Origin: Bradyrhizobium neotropicale
GTDB lineage: Bacteria > Pseudomonadota > Alphaproteobacteria > Rhizobiales > Xanthobacteraceae
Direction of reading: 5' to 3'
Assembly: GCF_001641695.1 (NCBI RefSeq)
Contig: NZ_LSEF01000061.1
Location: forward strand, 62,001-126,000
Length of the DNA stretch: 64,000 bases
Positions 1 to 10,644 of this stretch are shown here, in pieces. Within the stretch, counting starts at the first letter, position 1. The number at the start of each line of letters is the position of its first letter. Both the position numbers and the translations under genes were made by a program. The notes beneath the pieces were generated by a model that worked only from the letters and a program-made list of their open reading frames with translations, was not told the DNA's origin and searched no databases.

Positions 1-312
1 CGCACGCCCGAGCGCGCCGCCGTGCCCGTGCAGATCATCCCGATCGATCCAATGCCGGTCACCGGTGTCGGGAAGGTGTTCAAGCCGCAGCTGCGCTGGG
101 ACGCGGCGCAGCGTGTCTTCGCCAAGGTGCTGGCGCCGATCGCCGAGCGCGGCATCGACTGCAAAGTAAAAGTCGGCGCCCATGGCAGCCACGGCTCGAT
201 CGCCACCGTCACGCTTGCGGGACTCGCGGCGGAGCAGCGCGAGGTGGTCGCCGGCGAGGTGCACGCGCTGCTTGCACCGTTCGTGATGCGGCATGAGGTC
301 GGATTCGCCTGA
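1..312 (+). CDS. Acyl-CoA synthetase / AMP-dependent ligase, C-terminal fragment
   Basis: Only the last ~104 codons lie in the window; the frame is open from base 1. The segment PMPVTGVGKVFKPQLRWDA carries the C-terminal motif of AMP-dependent fatty-acyl-CoA synthetases, in which the lysine of the TG.GK.FKP stretch acts on the carboxylate during adenylation. The family activates carboxylic acids to acyl-CoA through an acyl-AMP intermediate in the cytoplasm. The tail after the motif, about 75 residues, fits the small lid subdomain. The substrate cannot be judged because the acyl-binding core is outside the window. It converges with the next gene. Confidence 0.8.
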   Translation, partial: RTPERAAVPVQIIPIDPMPVTGVGKVFKPQLRWDAAQRVFAKVLAPIAERGIDCKVKVGAHGSHGSIATVTLAGLAAEQREVVAGEVHALLAPFVMRHEVGFA

Positions 313-339
313 CCGGCATTGCCGAGCGGCTAGGCCCGA

Positions 340-364
340 TGGAGCCGCGCACAGCACGGCTCCA
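340..364. terminator. Hairpin between convergent genes, possible bidirectional terminator
   Basis: TGGAGCCG (340-347) pairs perfectly with CGGCTCCA (357-364) across a 9-nt loop, in the 69-bp gap between two convergent genes. There is no T-run on either side, so intrinsic termination is only inferred from position. Confidence 0.3.
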
Positions 365-381
365 GCACTACCGATTGGCCG

Positions 382-1758
382 CTACCCGCGGATCGCCGCA
401 TTGGCCTGCTCGGCCGCGCCTGTCATCGCGTCCTTTGCCGATTTCGCCCCGTTGACCACTTCGTTGACGCCGATCATGAAGGCGTCGAGGATCAGCTTCG
501 ATTGCGGGTGGAAAAGAATGGCCTTGGCGCGGTCGACATCGGCATTTTGCAGGTTGGTGAGCGCCGCCTCAGCGGCCTCCGCGCCGAACGCCGTCTTGAA
601 GCCTTCGCTGGACCACGCCGACACGCGTGTCGTGGCCAGCCCGGCTGCAGCCGTCTGCAGCGATGTCGGCTTGCTCGTCGCCCAGAGCAGGAACAGGAAC
701 GCTGCCCGTTTGTTTCGTGACTTGGAATTGATGCAGGCCTGCCAGTGCGACATGAAGGGAACGGGTGCACGGCCGGGGAGATGCGGGAAAGTTGCATACC
801 CGGCGTGCCCAGCCACACGGCTCTTCGCGGGATTGGAGATGTCGGTCGCGAAGTTGCTGCTGTCGATGGCCATTGCGGTCCTGCCCTGCAGGAAATCATC
901 CAGCACGTGGTACCATTCATAGCTGCCGGCGCCGAAAGGTCCGGCCTGGCTCAGTATCTGTCCGTACATCTCGACGGCCGCGATCGCCTCGGGGCTCGCG
1001 AAAGCGGCCTTGTTGTCCTTGACCATGGCTCCGCCGTACGAGAACACGAAGCCCAAGGCCGGCGGGCAGGAATTGAAGCTGGCCTGGGCCCGCATGGCGA
1101 TGCCCGACATCTCGCTCGTCTTGACCGCCTTGGCTGTGGCAAGCAGCTCTTCGAATGTCTGGGGAACCGGCAGGTTCCTGGCTGCCAGCGCATCCTTGTT
1201 GATGAACAGGGTCATCGCCTCCGAGGTGATCGGGATGGCGTAGCGTTCGCCGTCCGACCACAGCGGGAAGGCTCGGGCTGTTTTCAGCAGGTCGTTCTCG
1301 TCGTACCAGCCGAGATCGGTCAGCGACCTCTGGGAGTAATAGTGGTTCAGCGGCTCGAGCCATCCTGCCGAGATGCCTTGACCGTAGATCGTGAACATGA
1401 AGACGTCGGGCGTGCTGCTGCCGCGCGCGAGCCTGATCGGCAGAGCGCTCATGAACGTGGTTTCCAGCTGGAAATCGGCGTCCACCGTGATGCCCGTGAG
1501 CCTGGTGAACTCCGGCAGCAGCGGCGCGATCGCATGCGACCAGGGATGGATCGCACCCGCAAGCGTGATCGTCTGCCCAGCAAACTGCTTCCAGTCGATG
1601 GACGCGCTTGCGTAAGCCGCAGTGGTATCCTCGGCAAAGCCCCAGCGCGGCAGCGCGGTCAGAGCCGGCAGGACTACGCCAGCCGTCCCCAATCCCCTGA
1701 CGAAGCTGCGTCGGCTCGCCCGATAGCGACGGCCCGATGAGTTTTCACCCTGCGCCAT
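382..1758 (-). CDS. ABC transporter substrate-binding protein, family 1, TAT-exported
   Basis: A 458-residue extracellular solute-binding protein of the sugar/polyol type. The N-terminus has a twin-arginine signal (RRSFVRGLG, about residues 17-25) followed by a hydrophobic stretch and an Ala-rich cleavage region, so it should be folded in the cytoplasm and exported by Tat to the periplasm. The PDVFMFTIYGQG and AIPITSEAMTLFINKDAL segments are typical of the MalE/UgpB-like fold, where the protein captures a ligand for a membrane permease. The start at 1758 is preferred over an upstream ATG at 1791 because GAGGGAG lies about 8 nt before it. No permease or ATPase gene is adjacent, so the partner must be elsewhere. 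The ligand is unknown. Confidence 0.85.
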   Translation of the reverse strand: MAQGENSSGRRYRASRRSFVRGLGTAGVVLPALTALPRWGFAEDTTAAYASASIDWKQFAGQTITLAGAIHPWSHAIAPLLPEFTRLTGITVDADFQLETTFMSALPIRLARGSSTPDVFMFTIYGQGISAGWLEPLNHYYSQRSLTDLGWYDENDLLKTARAFPLWSDGERYAIPITSEAMTLFINKDALAARNLPVPQTFEELLATAKAVKTSEMSGIAMRAQASFNSCPPALGFVFSYGGAMVKDNKAAFASPEAIAAVEMYGQILSQAGPFGAGSYEWYHVLDDFLQGRTAMAIDSSNFATDISNPAKSRVAGHAGYATFPHLPGRAPVPFMSHWQACINSKSRNKRAAFLFLLWATSKPTSLQTAAAGLATTRVSAWSSEGFKTAFGAEAAEAALTNLQNADVDRAKAILFHPQSKLILDAFMIGVNEVVNGAKSAKDAMTGAAEQANAAIRG

Positions 1759-1961
1759 GTTGATGCTCCCTCGATCACCAAGGGCATTCATTCATAGCAC
1801 GCGGCGCGGGGCCGTACCCCTGCGACATCGCGGCCCTCGCCACTGACGTGGTCCGACCAATGTCGGGTTCCCGACCCACCTATCCGTGCTATTGTCCTAT
1901 CATGCTCTGGCGTCGACACCAGAACACGCACGGTCACAGGAGCATCGAAGACCCACGGCCA

Positions 1962-3815
1962 ATGTCCGTCCCTGTTCGGGCACTGTCTTTGCGATGGCTT
2001 GCTCGTCCGCTGGTCCTGGCGGTCGCGGCGCTCCTGATGCTGTTCGCCGCGACCGCAATTCTCGGCCTGCAATATTGGCAGGAGCGGCAATCCACTCATC
2101 ACGTGGTCGGGCATAGCCGCCAAGTCCTCGAAACACTCGATCGGCTGCGGGCGATCATCGCGGAACTGGAGGCCGAACGTCGCGGGTATCTGATGACCCT
2201 CGACCCGGCCTATCTCAAGGCCTACGGCGTCTCCGACGAAGGTGTGCGGCGAGAGGCGCAGGCGCTGCAGGCGCTGGTCGCGGACGATCCGTTGCAGAGG
2301 CTGCGCGCTCAACATCTGGCGCTGACCGTTACAGCCAAGCTGCGCGAGATCGACGAGATGGTGAAGACGGCCGGCACGTCCGGGCTGGCGGCGCTGGCGA
2401 TGATCCGCAGCATGGATGAGATCCGCTCGCAGATCGACCTGATGGTGGATCACGAGCGCTTCCGTCTCGCCGACCGCGAGGCGCGCGCCGAAGCCTTCGA
2501 GCAACGCTGGACATGGTGGATCGCCGGCGCCGTTGTCCTCGTCGTCGCGCTGGCTGGAGCTGCGCTGGCGCTCGCGCGGCTCGAAGCGAAACGGCGCAAA
2601 AAGGCGACCGAGGAGAACATCCAGCTCCAGAGCGATGTTGCAGCGCGCGATATCAAGATCCGGCGCCTGTTCGATGCCAACATCATCGGCATCATCATCT
2701 GGGAGGTCGAGGGACGCATTCTCGAGGCCAACGATGCCTTCCTGCGCATCGTGGGATACGACCGGGAGGATCTCGTCTCGGGGCGCGTGCATCGGACCGA
2801 CCTCACGCCGCCGGAATGGCGCGACCGCGACCTGCAAACCGTGGGGGAATTGAAGCGGGTCGGGACGGCCCTGCCATTCGAGAAGGAGTATGTGCGCAAG
2901 GACGGAAGCCGCGTGCCCGTGCTGATCGGCGGGACCATGTTTGCAGAAGGCGGGGATCAAGGGGTCGGCTTTGTGCTTGATCTGACGCCTCTCAAGCGGG
3001 CGGAAGCCGAAGCTCGCGAACACGAGCGGCGCTACCATGAAGCCCTGATTGAGCTCGCGCACGCCAATCGCGTCACCACGATGGGGCAGCTCACCGCTTC
3101 GATTGCCCATGAAGTCAACCAGCCGATCGCCGCGATCGTGGCGAACGCCGAGGCCGGGTTGAATTGGCTTCAGGCTCAACCCCCAAATCTGGAGCGGGTC
3201 AGGCAGACGTTCGGCTGGATCACCGCTGATGGCATGCGAGCCGGCGACATCATCGGCCGGATCCGAGCGCTGATCAGGAAGGCGCCCCCGCAAAAGGAGG
3301 ACATGGAGATCAACCAGGCGGTGCTCGAGGTCATTGCGCTGACCCGCAGCGAAGCGTTCAAGAACGGCGTCTCGGTGCGAACGCAACTTGCCGAAGGCTT
3401 GCCGCCCGTTCAGGCAGATCGGGTTCAACTTCAGCAAGTGATCCTCAACCTGATCGTCAACGCGGTCGAGGCGATGGCTGGGGTCGGCGAGGGGGGACGC
3501 GAGTTGCTGATCAGCACCGGCAGAGATGCATCGAACGGCGTGCAGGTCAGTTTGCGGGATTCCGGTCCGGGACTGGATCCGAAGAATGTGGAGCGCCTGT
3601 TCGACGCCTTCTACACCACCAAGCCGACAGGCATGGGGATGGGCCTCGCCATCTGCCGCTCGATCATCGAGGCGCATGGCGGACGGATGTGGGCCGGCGC
3701 GAACGAGCCTCACGGCGCCGTCTTTCAGTTCACCCTGCCTCTCGCGCCAGACGAGACTGCATCTCGCCTGCTGAGGGCGGGTGAGCCAACGGCTCTACGC
3801 TCTGCGGCCCGATGA
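1962..3815 (+). CDS. CHASE3-PAS sensor histidine kinase
   Basis: A 617-residue membrane sensor kinase. TM1 lies at about 12-37, followed by a periplasmic CHASE3-like helical domain (ERRGYLMTLDPAYLKAY), TM2 at about 184-206, a PAS domain at about 236-345, a HisKA dimerisation domain with phospho-acceptor H383 in ASIAHEVNQPIAAI, and an HATPase domain with the N-box LNLIVNAVEAM and glycine box TGMGMGLAI. This H-box subtype is common in FixL/DctB-like rhizobial kinases. No response regulator is adjacent, so the partner is unknown. The start is uncertain: the open frame extends to 1848, but the residues before 1962 look non-conserved; no strong Shine-Dalgarno sequence decides it. It is divergent from the binding protein upstream, which may or may not be linked in function. 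Confidence 0.85.
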   Translation: MSVPVRALSLRWLARPLVLAVAALLMLFAATAILGLQYWQERQSTHHVVGHSRQVLETLDRLRAIIAELEAERRGYLMTLDPAYLKAYGVSDEGVRREAQALQALVADDPLQRLRAQHLALTVTAKLREIDEMVKTAGTSGLAALAMIRSMDEIRSQIDLMVDHERFRLADREARAEAFEQRWTWWIAGAVVLVVALAGAALALARLEAKRRKKATEENIQLQSDVAARDIKIRRLFDANIIGIIIWEVEGRILEANDAFLRIVGYDREDLVSGRVHRTDLTPPEWRDRDLQTVGELKRVGTALPFEKEYVRKDGSRVPVLIGGTMFAEGGDQGVGFVLDLTPLKRAEAEAREHERRYHEALIELAHANRVTTMGQLTASIAHEVNQPIAAIVANAEAGLNWLQAQPPNLERVRQTFGWITADGMRAGDIIGRIRALIRKAPPQKEDMEINQAVLEVIALTRSEAFKNGVSVRTQLAEGLPPVQADRVQLQQVILNLIVNAVEAMAGVGEGGRELLISTGRDASNGVQVSLRDSGPGLDPKNVERLFDAFYTTKPTGMGMGLAICRSIIEAHGGRMWAGANEPHGAVFQFTLPLAPDETASRLLRAGEPTALRSAAR

Positions 3816-3850
3816 CGGGCATTATCCATAGACCCGCTTGGGTGCCTTTA

Positions 3851-3866
3851 TGTGACGCTTGTCACA
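3851..3866 (+). promoter_or_regulatory. CRP-type binding site upstream of caspase-like gene
   Basis: TGTGACGCTTGTCACA matches the CRP consensus TGTGA-N6-TCACA in every defined position. Its centre is about 74 nt upstream of the GTG start at 3933. An AATAGT sequence near 3894-3899 lies where the -10 element of a class II CRP-dependent promoter would be expected. Binding by a CRP/FNR-family protein is inferred from the palindrome alone. Confidence 0.6.
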
Positions 3867-3932
3867 GAAGGGAGATTGCTTTCGGCCATGCTGTGAATAG
3901 TGTGTTCTGGAATTGCATCCGGGGGGACTGCA

Positions 3933-5783
3933 GTGATTCCGTTTCGGTCTTTTGGTTTATTGATTTTTGCAATCTGGCTGACTTGCGGACCGGCTCATGC
4001 CGAGAAGCGGGTCGCGCTCGTGATCGGCAATTCCGCCTACAAGAGCGTGCCGCGGCTCGCTAATCCCGTGAGCGATGCCGGCCTGATCGGCGGCATGTTC
4101 AAGAGGGCTGGCTTCGACGCGGTCGATGTTAAACAGGATCTGAGCGGCGCCGAGATGCGCAAGGCGCTGCGCGAGTTCGGCACCCGCGCGCGCGATGCCG
4201 ACGTCGCGGTCGTCTACTATGCCGGCCATGGCATGGAGGTCGATGGCAACAACTACCTCATTCCGATCGATGCCGCTCTCGAGACCGATACCGACGTCTA
4301 CGACGAGGCGTTCCCGCTTGATCGCGTGCTGGTGAGCATCGAGCCGGCGAAGCAGCTTCGGCTGGTCATCCTGGACGCCTGCCGCGACAACCCCTTCGCC
4401 AAGACCATGAAGCGGACGGTGGCCTCGCGTGCGATCGGCCGGGGCCTCGCCAAGATCGAGCCGACCAGCCCGAACACCATGATCGCCTTTGCGGCGAAGG
4501 CCGGCTCGACCGCCTCCGATGGCGATTCCAAGAACAGTCCGTTTGCGACGGCGCTGGCCGATCATCTGCCGAAGCCCGGCCTCGATCTGCGCAAGGCGTT
4601 CGGGTTCGTGCGCGACGATGTCCTGAAGGCGACGAGCTACAAGCAGGAGCCGTTCGTCTATGGTTCGCTGGGCGGCGATGACGTGGCGCTGGTGCCGGCG
4701 AAGCCCGCCGCGGCCGGCCCGCAGGCCAATCCGCAGGACAGCGTACGCCGCGACTATGAGCTTGCGCTGCAGGCGGGCCTGCGTGAGGCCTGGGAAGCGT
4801 TTCTCCAAGCCTATCCCGACGGGTTCTATGCCAATCTGGCCCGCGTGCAGCTGAAAAAGATTGCGGCCGAAGAGGAGCGCGCCACGGCGACCGAGAAGGC
4901 GCGTCTGGCCGAACAGGAGAAGACAAGGCTCGCCAGCGAGCGCGTCCAGAAGGCGGAGCTGGAAAAGGCCACTGCGGCGGCGAAGGCCGCAGAGGACGCG
5001 CGCGTTGCCGCCGAGAAGGCCAAGCAGGTCGAGCAGGCCAGGGCGGAGGCGGCCGAGCAGCAGCGCAAGGCAGCGGAAGCTGCCGCTGCGAAGGCGGTTG
5101 CGGAGAAGCAGGCGGCGGAGAAGGCCAAGGCCGAACTCGCCGCCAGGCAGGCCGCGGAGAAGGCGTCAGCCGAGCAGGCCGCAAAGCAGGCAGCCGATCG
5201 GCAGATGCCGGAGGGCGAGCAGAAAGTTGCAGCCCTTTCGCCCGCGCCGGCGTCCACACTATCGGCGGCTGATCTGGCGAAATCCGTGCAGAGCGAATTG
5301 CGCCGCGTCGGCTGCCTCTCCGCCGTTGCCGACGGCGACTGGAGCGCCGCATCGCAGCGCTCGCTGACTCTGTTCAACAAATATGCGGGCACCCAGTTCG
5401 ACGTGAAGCTTGCCAGCGTCGACGCGCTCGATGCGCTGAAAGCGAAGCCGGGCCGGGTCTGTCCGCTCGTTTGCAATTTCGGCTTCAGGGCCGATGGTGA
5501 TCAATGCGTCAAGATCACCTGCCGCGCCGGCTACCGCATCAACGACGACAATGAATGCGAGAAGGTTCAGGAGAAGAAGCCGGTCGCGACGCGCGAGAAC
5601 TCCTCAAAGCGTGACGCGGAGCGCAAAGCAACCGAATCGTCACCGTCCAAGCCTGAGGCGAGTGGGCAGATTATTTGCACTCAGACAGGCTGTCGCCCGG
5701 TGCAAAAAGGGTGCCGGCTGGGCAGCGGAGTTATCCCCGGAAGGGTCCAAATCACCGGGGTCGGCCAAGAGGTGTGCAATTAG
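3933..5783 (+). CDS. Secreted caspase-like (peptidase C14) protein, copy 1
   Basis: A 616-residue protein with a signal peptide (about 1-23, ending near AHA), a caspase-fold domain (about 24-260), an Ala/Lys/Glu-rich coiled coil (about 305-430), a peptidoglycan-binding-like helical segment (about 448-486) and a Cys-rich tail with CRAGY-type repeats (about 508-545 and the last 35 residues). The catalytic dyad is visible: H99 in YYAGHG and C150 in LDACRDNPF. Caspase-like bacterial peptidases cleave after Arg/Lys or Asp; the actual substrate here is unknown. Start: GTG at 3933 follows GGGGGG by 6 nt and aligns residue-for-residue with the second copy's GTG. An ATG at 3900 is in frame but adds nothing signal-like. 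Copy 2 follows after 52 nt. Confidence 0.85.
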   Translation: MIPFRSFGLLIFAIWLTCGPAHAEKRVALVIGNSAYKSVPRLANPVSDAGLIGGMFKRAGFDAVDVKQDLSGAEMRKALREFGTRARDADVAVVYYAGHGMEVDGNNYLIPIDAALETDTDVYDEAFPLDRVLVSIEPAKQLRLVILDACRDNPFAKTMKRTVASRAIGRGLAKIEPTSPNTMIAFAAKAGSTASDGDSKNSPFATALADHLPKPGLDLRKAFGFVRDDVLKATSYKQEPFVYGSLGGDDVALVPAKPAAAGPQANPQDSVRRDYELALQAGLREAWEAFLQAYPDGFYANLARVQLKKIAAEEERATATEKARLAEQEKTRLASERVQKAELEKATAAAKAAEDARVAAEKAKQVEQARAEAAEQQRKAAEAAAAKAVAEKQAAEKAKAELAARQAAEKASAEQAAKQAADRQMPEGEQKVAALSPAPASTLSAADLAKSVQSELRRVGCLSAVADGDWSAASQRSLTLFNKYAGTQFDVKLASVDALDALKAKPGRVCPLVCNFGFRADGDQCVKITCRAGYRINDDNECEKVQEKKPVATRENSSKRDAERKATESSPSKPEASGQIICTQTGCRPVQKGCRLGSGVIPGRVQITGVGQEVCN

Positions 5784-5835
5784 GTTTGCGTACGACCGGT
5801 TCTATGCCGTGCATCAAGACCCGTGGGTGACTAGC

Positions 5836-7683
5836 GTGAATATCACTCGATTTTGCTGTGCTTTGATTTTCGTAGCTGTCGTCACTTGCGCACCCGCGCA
5901 GGCCGAGAAGCGCGTCGCGCTTGTCATCGGCAATTCCGCCTACAAGAACGTGCCGCGGCTCGCAAACCCCGTGAACGATGCCGGCCTCGTCGGCGAGATG
6001 TTCAGGAAGGCGGGCTTCGATGCGGTCGACGTCAAGGTCGACCTCAATGCCGCCGACATGCGGCGGATGCTGCGTGAGTTTGCCGGCAAGGTCCGCGACG
6101 CCGACATGGCGGTGATCTATTACGCCGGCCACGGCATCGAACTCGACGGCAACAACTATCTGATCCCGACCGACGCCACGCTGGAGACCGACGGCGACGT
6201 TCTGGACGAGACGGTCGCGCTCGATCGCGCGTTGTTCGCGGTCGAGCCGGCGAAGCGGTTGCGTCTCGTCATCCTCGATGCCTGCCGCGACAACCCCTTC
6301 GCCAAGACCATGAAGCGCACGGTCGCCTCGCGTGCGATCGGCCGCGGGCTCGCCAAGATCGAGCCGACCAGCCCGAACACGATGATCGCCTTTTCGGCCA
6401 AGGCGGGATCGACGGCATCCGACGGTGACACCGGAAATAGCCCGTTCGCCACGGCGCTGGTCGATCATCTGCCCAAGCCCGGGCTAGATCTGCGCAAGGC
6501 GTTCGGCTTCGTGCGTGACGACGTCTTGAAGACCACCGGTAACAGGCAGGAGCCGTATGTTTATGGCTCGCTGGGCGGCGACGATGTGGCGCTGGTGCCG
6601 GCGAAGCCGGCCGCGACCGGCCCGCAGGCCAATCCGCAGGATGCCACTCGCAGGGATTATGAGCTCGCGCTCCAGCTCGCCACGCGCGACGCCTGGGAAG
6701 CGTTTCTGGCGCAATATCCGGAGGGTTTCTATGCCAATCTGGCCAAGGGCCAGTTGAACAAGATCGCCGCCGAAGAGGTGCGCGCGGCGGCGACCGAGAA
6801 GGCGCGTCTGGCCGAACAGGAGAAGACAAGGCTCGCGGCGGAGCGCGCGCAGAAGGCGGAGCTGGAAAAGGCCGCCGCGGCGGCGAAGGCGGCCGAAGAC
6901 GCGAGGGTCGCGGCCGAGAAACAGAAGCAGGTTGAGCAGGCCAAAGCGGAAGCGGCCGAGCGGCAGCGCAAGGCGGCCGAGGCTGCGGCCGCGAAGTCCG
7001 CCGCCGACAAGCAGGTGGCCGAGAAGGCGGCCGCGGATCTCGCGGCAAAGCAGCAGGCCGAGCGCGCGGCAGCGGAAGCTGCGGCCAAGCCAAAGCAGGA
7101 CGGAAGCGAGGCTGACAAGAAGGTCGCTGCGCTGGCCACGGGGCCAAATTCCGCATTGTCCGACGCCGACCTCGCGAAATCCGTACAGCTCGAATTGCGG
7201 CGCGTCGGCTGTCTCACCTCAGGCGCTGGTGGTGAATGGAATTCGGCGGCGCAGCGCTCGTTGACGCTGTTCAACAAATACGCCGGTACCAAGTTCGACG
7301 CGAAGCTTGCGAGCACCGACGCGCTGGATGCGCTGAAGGCCAAGCCGAGCCGCGTCTGCCCGCTGGTCTGCGATCACGGCTTCAGGGCCGATGGCGATCA
7401 ATGCGTCAAGATCACCTGCCGTGCCGGCTATCGCGTCAGCGACGACAATGAATGCGAGAAAGTTCCGGACAAGAAGCCGGTCGCGACGCGCGACGACGCG
7501 AGGAAGCGGGACGGCGAACGGAAGCTAGATGAGGCCACTCCTTCCAAGCCGCAGGTCAGCGGTCAGATGATCTGTAACCAAGCAGGCTGCCGTCCAGTCA
7601 GGAGTGGGTGCAGACTGGTGGGGCAAAAATCCGGCCTCAACACGGCCGGTTACTATGGTGGACAGATGGAAGTGTGCAATTAA
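5836..7683 (+). CDS. Secreted caspase-like (peptidase C14) protein, copy 2
   Basis: A 615-residue paralogue of the preceding gene with the same order: signal peptide, caspase domain, coiled coil, peptidoglycan-binding-like segment and Cys-rich tail. H99 (YYAGHG) and C150 (LDACRDNPF) fall at the same residue numbers as in copy 1. The caspase domain and coiled coil are close to identical, while the last ~30 residues diverge. GTG at 5836 is chosen because it aligns exactly with the copy 1 start, giving equal 23-residue leaders. A GTG at 5827 is an alternative, and neither has a good Shine-Dalgarno sequence. The frame is open far upstream, overlapping copy 1, but that part is an out-of-frame shadow. 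The pair is probably a tandem duplication and may be co-transcribed. Confidence 0.85.
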   Translation: MNITRFCCALIFVAVVTCAPAQAEKRVALVIGNSAYKNVPRLANPVNDAGLVGEMFRKAGFDAVDVKVDLNAADMRRMLREFAGKVRDADMAVIYYAGHGIELDGNNYLIPTDATLETDGDVLDETVALDRALFAVEPAKRLRLVILDACRDNPFAKTMKRTVASRAIGRGLAKIEPTSPNTMIAFSAKAGSTASDGDTGNSPFATALVDHLPKPGLDLRKAFGFVRDDVLKTTGNRQEPYVYGSLGGDDVALVPAKPAATGPQANPQDATRRDYELALQLATRDAWEAFLAQYPEGFYANLAKGQLNKIAAEEVRAAATEKARLAEQEKTRLAAERAQKAELEKAAAAAKAAEDARVAAEKQKQVEQAKAEAAERQRKAAEAAAAKSAADKQVAEKAAADLAAKQQAERAAAEAAAKPKQDGSEADKKVAALATGPNSALSDADLAKSVQLELRRVGCLTSGAGGEWNSAAQRSLTLFNKYAGTKFDAKLASTDALDALKAKPSRVCPLVCDHGFRADGDQCVKITCRAGYRVSDDNECEKVPDKKPVATRDDARKRDGERKLDEATPSKPQVSGQMICNQAGCRPVRSGCRLVGQKSGLNTAGYYGGQMEVCN

Positions 7684-7846
7684 GCGCTCGCGTCGAGACG
7701 GCATCGTAGCCCGGATGAGAGCGGCGATATCCGGGACCTTGCTGCAACCTGGCGAGAACCCTCCCGGGTGTCGCTTCCGCCCTCGCTTCTTGAGCTACGA
7801 CGGCCAAGTCCTCACCCGGCTGGAGTGACTGCGAATGCGGTCCTAG

Positions 7847-9019
7847 CTAACCCGCCGGCATCCTCGTCTCGATCAGGCGCACCCAATAGGAGGCGCCGTG
7901 GCCGAGGATGTTGTCGTTGAAGACGTAGGCCGGATGGTGGCACTCGTTGCCGTCGCCCATGCCGACCAGGATCATCGCGCCGGGGCGCGCTTCCAGCATG
8001 AACGAAAAATCCTCGGCGCCCATCATCGGGATGAACTTCTCGTTGACGCGCTCGGCGCCGACGATGTCGCGTGCGACATCGGCGGCGATGCCGGCCTCGC
8101 GCGGATGGTTCATCGTCACCGGATACATGCGCGTGTACTTCGTCTCGGCCGAGCCGCCATAGGCGCGCGCGACGCTGTCGGCGACCTCGCCGATGCGACG
8201 CTCGACGAGATCGCGCACTTCGGGATCGAGTGTGCGCACGGTGCCGCTGAGCTCGGCGACCTCGGGGATGATGTTGAAGGCGGTGCCGGCGTGGAATTGC
8301 GTGACGGAGATGACCGCCGATTTCAGCGGATCGACATTGCGCGCGACGATCGACTGCAGCGCGTTGACGATCTGTGAGCCGATCAGCACGCTGTCGACCG
8401 CCTTGTGGGGGCCGGCGCCGGCGTGGCCGCCCTTGCCGTAGACGGTGATCTGGATGTTGTCGGAGGAGGCGAGCATCGGACCAGGCGTGGTCGCGAAATG
8501 GCCTTCGGCGAGGCCCGGCATGTTGTGCATGCCGTAGACCTCCTGGACGTTCCAGCGCGTCATCAGCCCGTCCTCGACCATGGCCTTGCCGCCGCCGCCG
8601 CCTTCCTCGGCGGGCTGGAAGATCAGAACTGCGGTGCCGTCGAAATTGCGCGTTTCAGCGAGATACTTTGCGGCGCCCAGCAGCATCGCGGTGTGGCCGT
8701 CATGGCCGCAGGCGTGCATCTTGCCGGGGAACTTCGAGGCGTAGGGCACATCAGCGGTTTCCATGATCGGCAGCGCGTCCATGTCGGCGCGCAGGCCGAT
8801 GGTCTTGCCGGACGCGCTCTTGCGGCCGCGGATCACGCCGACCACGCCGGTGCGGCCGATGCCGGTCACCACCTCGTCGCAGCCGAACTCGCGCAGCCTG
8901 TCGGCGACGATGCCGGCGGTGCGGTGGACTTCGTAGAGCAACTCGGGATTCTCGTGGAAGTCATGGCGCCAGGCGGCCATTTCGTCGGAGAGGGCGGCGA
9001 TGCGGTTGACGATGGGCAT
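7847..9019 (-). CDS. M20 family amidohydrolase (hippurate / N-acyl amino acid hydrolase type)
   Basis: A 390-residue zinc-dependent amidohydrolase. The metal-binding motif is MHACGHDGHTAMLLGAAKYL, with the EE pair in FQPAEEGGGG downstream and another conserved His in the C-terminal part (GAEDFSFML region). The length is normal for the M20D subfamily, which hydrolyses N-acyl amino acids, hippurate or indole-3-acetyl-amino-acid conjugates in the cytoplasm. The exact substrate cannot be told from sequence. It lies on the same strand as purB and downstream of it, but a 100-bp gap with a palindromic repeat separates them, so the two are probably independent. The start MPIVNRIAALSDEMAAWRHD agrees with family members. 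Confidence 0.85.
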   Translation of the reverse strand: MPIVNRIAALSDEMAAWRHDFHENPELLYEVHRTAGIVADRLREFGCDEVVTGIGRTGVVGVIRGRKSASGKTIGLRADMDALPIMETADVPYASKFPGKMHACGHDGHTAMLLGAAKYLAETRNFDGTAVLIFQPAEEGGGGGKAMVEDGLMTRWNVQEVYGMHNMPGLAEGHFATTPGPMLASSDNIQITVYGKGGHAGAGPHKAVDSVLIGSQIVNALQSIVARNVDPLKSAVISVTQFHAGTAFNIIPEVAELSGTVRTLDPEVRDLVERRIGEVADSVARAYGGSAETKYTRMYPVTMNHPREAGIAADVARDIVGAERVNEKFIPMMGAEDFSFMLEARPGAMILVGMGDGNECHHPAYVFNDNILGHGASYWVRLIETRMPAG

Positions 9020-9059
9020 GGGGAGGGTCCGTTCTCTGGGATTCTTGAGCTACCGTATC

Positions 9060-9111
9060 GTCATTCCGGGGCGACGCGCCAGCGTCGAACCCGGAATCTG
9101 GAGATTGTGAC
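9060..9111. repeat. Partial palindromic repeat, GTCATTCCGGGGC family
   Basis: It begins GTCATTCCGGGGCG and ends near GATTGTGAC, with CCCGGAATC inverted inside. It is a shortened or decayed copy of the ~100-bp elements at 32758, 39272, 43993 and 62193. It lies between purB and the M20 gene. Confidence 0.6.
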
Positions 9112-9119
9112 CAAGGGGG

Positions 9120-10427
<1,308 letters not shown>

Positions 10428-10644
10428 CTGACGGCTCCAGAAGGTGGGGCGGGGGCGCCCCGTGGGAGGCAAGGGGCGCGGCTCCGGCCAAAATGCTTTT
10501 TACGCCGCGATTTAGCAGAGCGGGGAGGGCGAAACAAACGGCCAGGACGAGGTAGCGGGGGATGACCGGAAGCCACGCGCCAAACGCGGCCGTTCCGGCC
10601 CTAACCGACGGCTCAGAAATTAACTGTCAATCACGGATCATTGA

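Noticed and set aside
1788..3713. 641-codon frame antisense to the histidine kinase
   Set aside because: It mirrors a gene with full kinase motifs; its product has no recognisable domain. GC-rich codon bias opens the antisense frame.
5494..5835. N-terminal extension of the second caspase-like protein
   Set aside because: It overlaps the end of copy 1 in another frame, is Arg-rich and lacks a signal peptide; the GTG at 5836 aligns with the start of copy 1.
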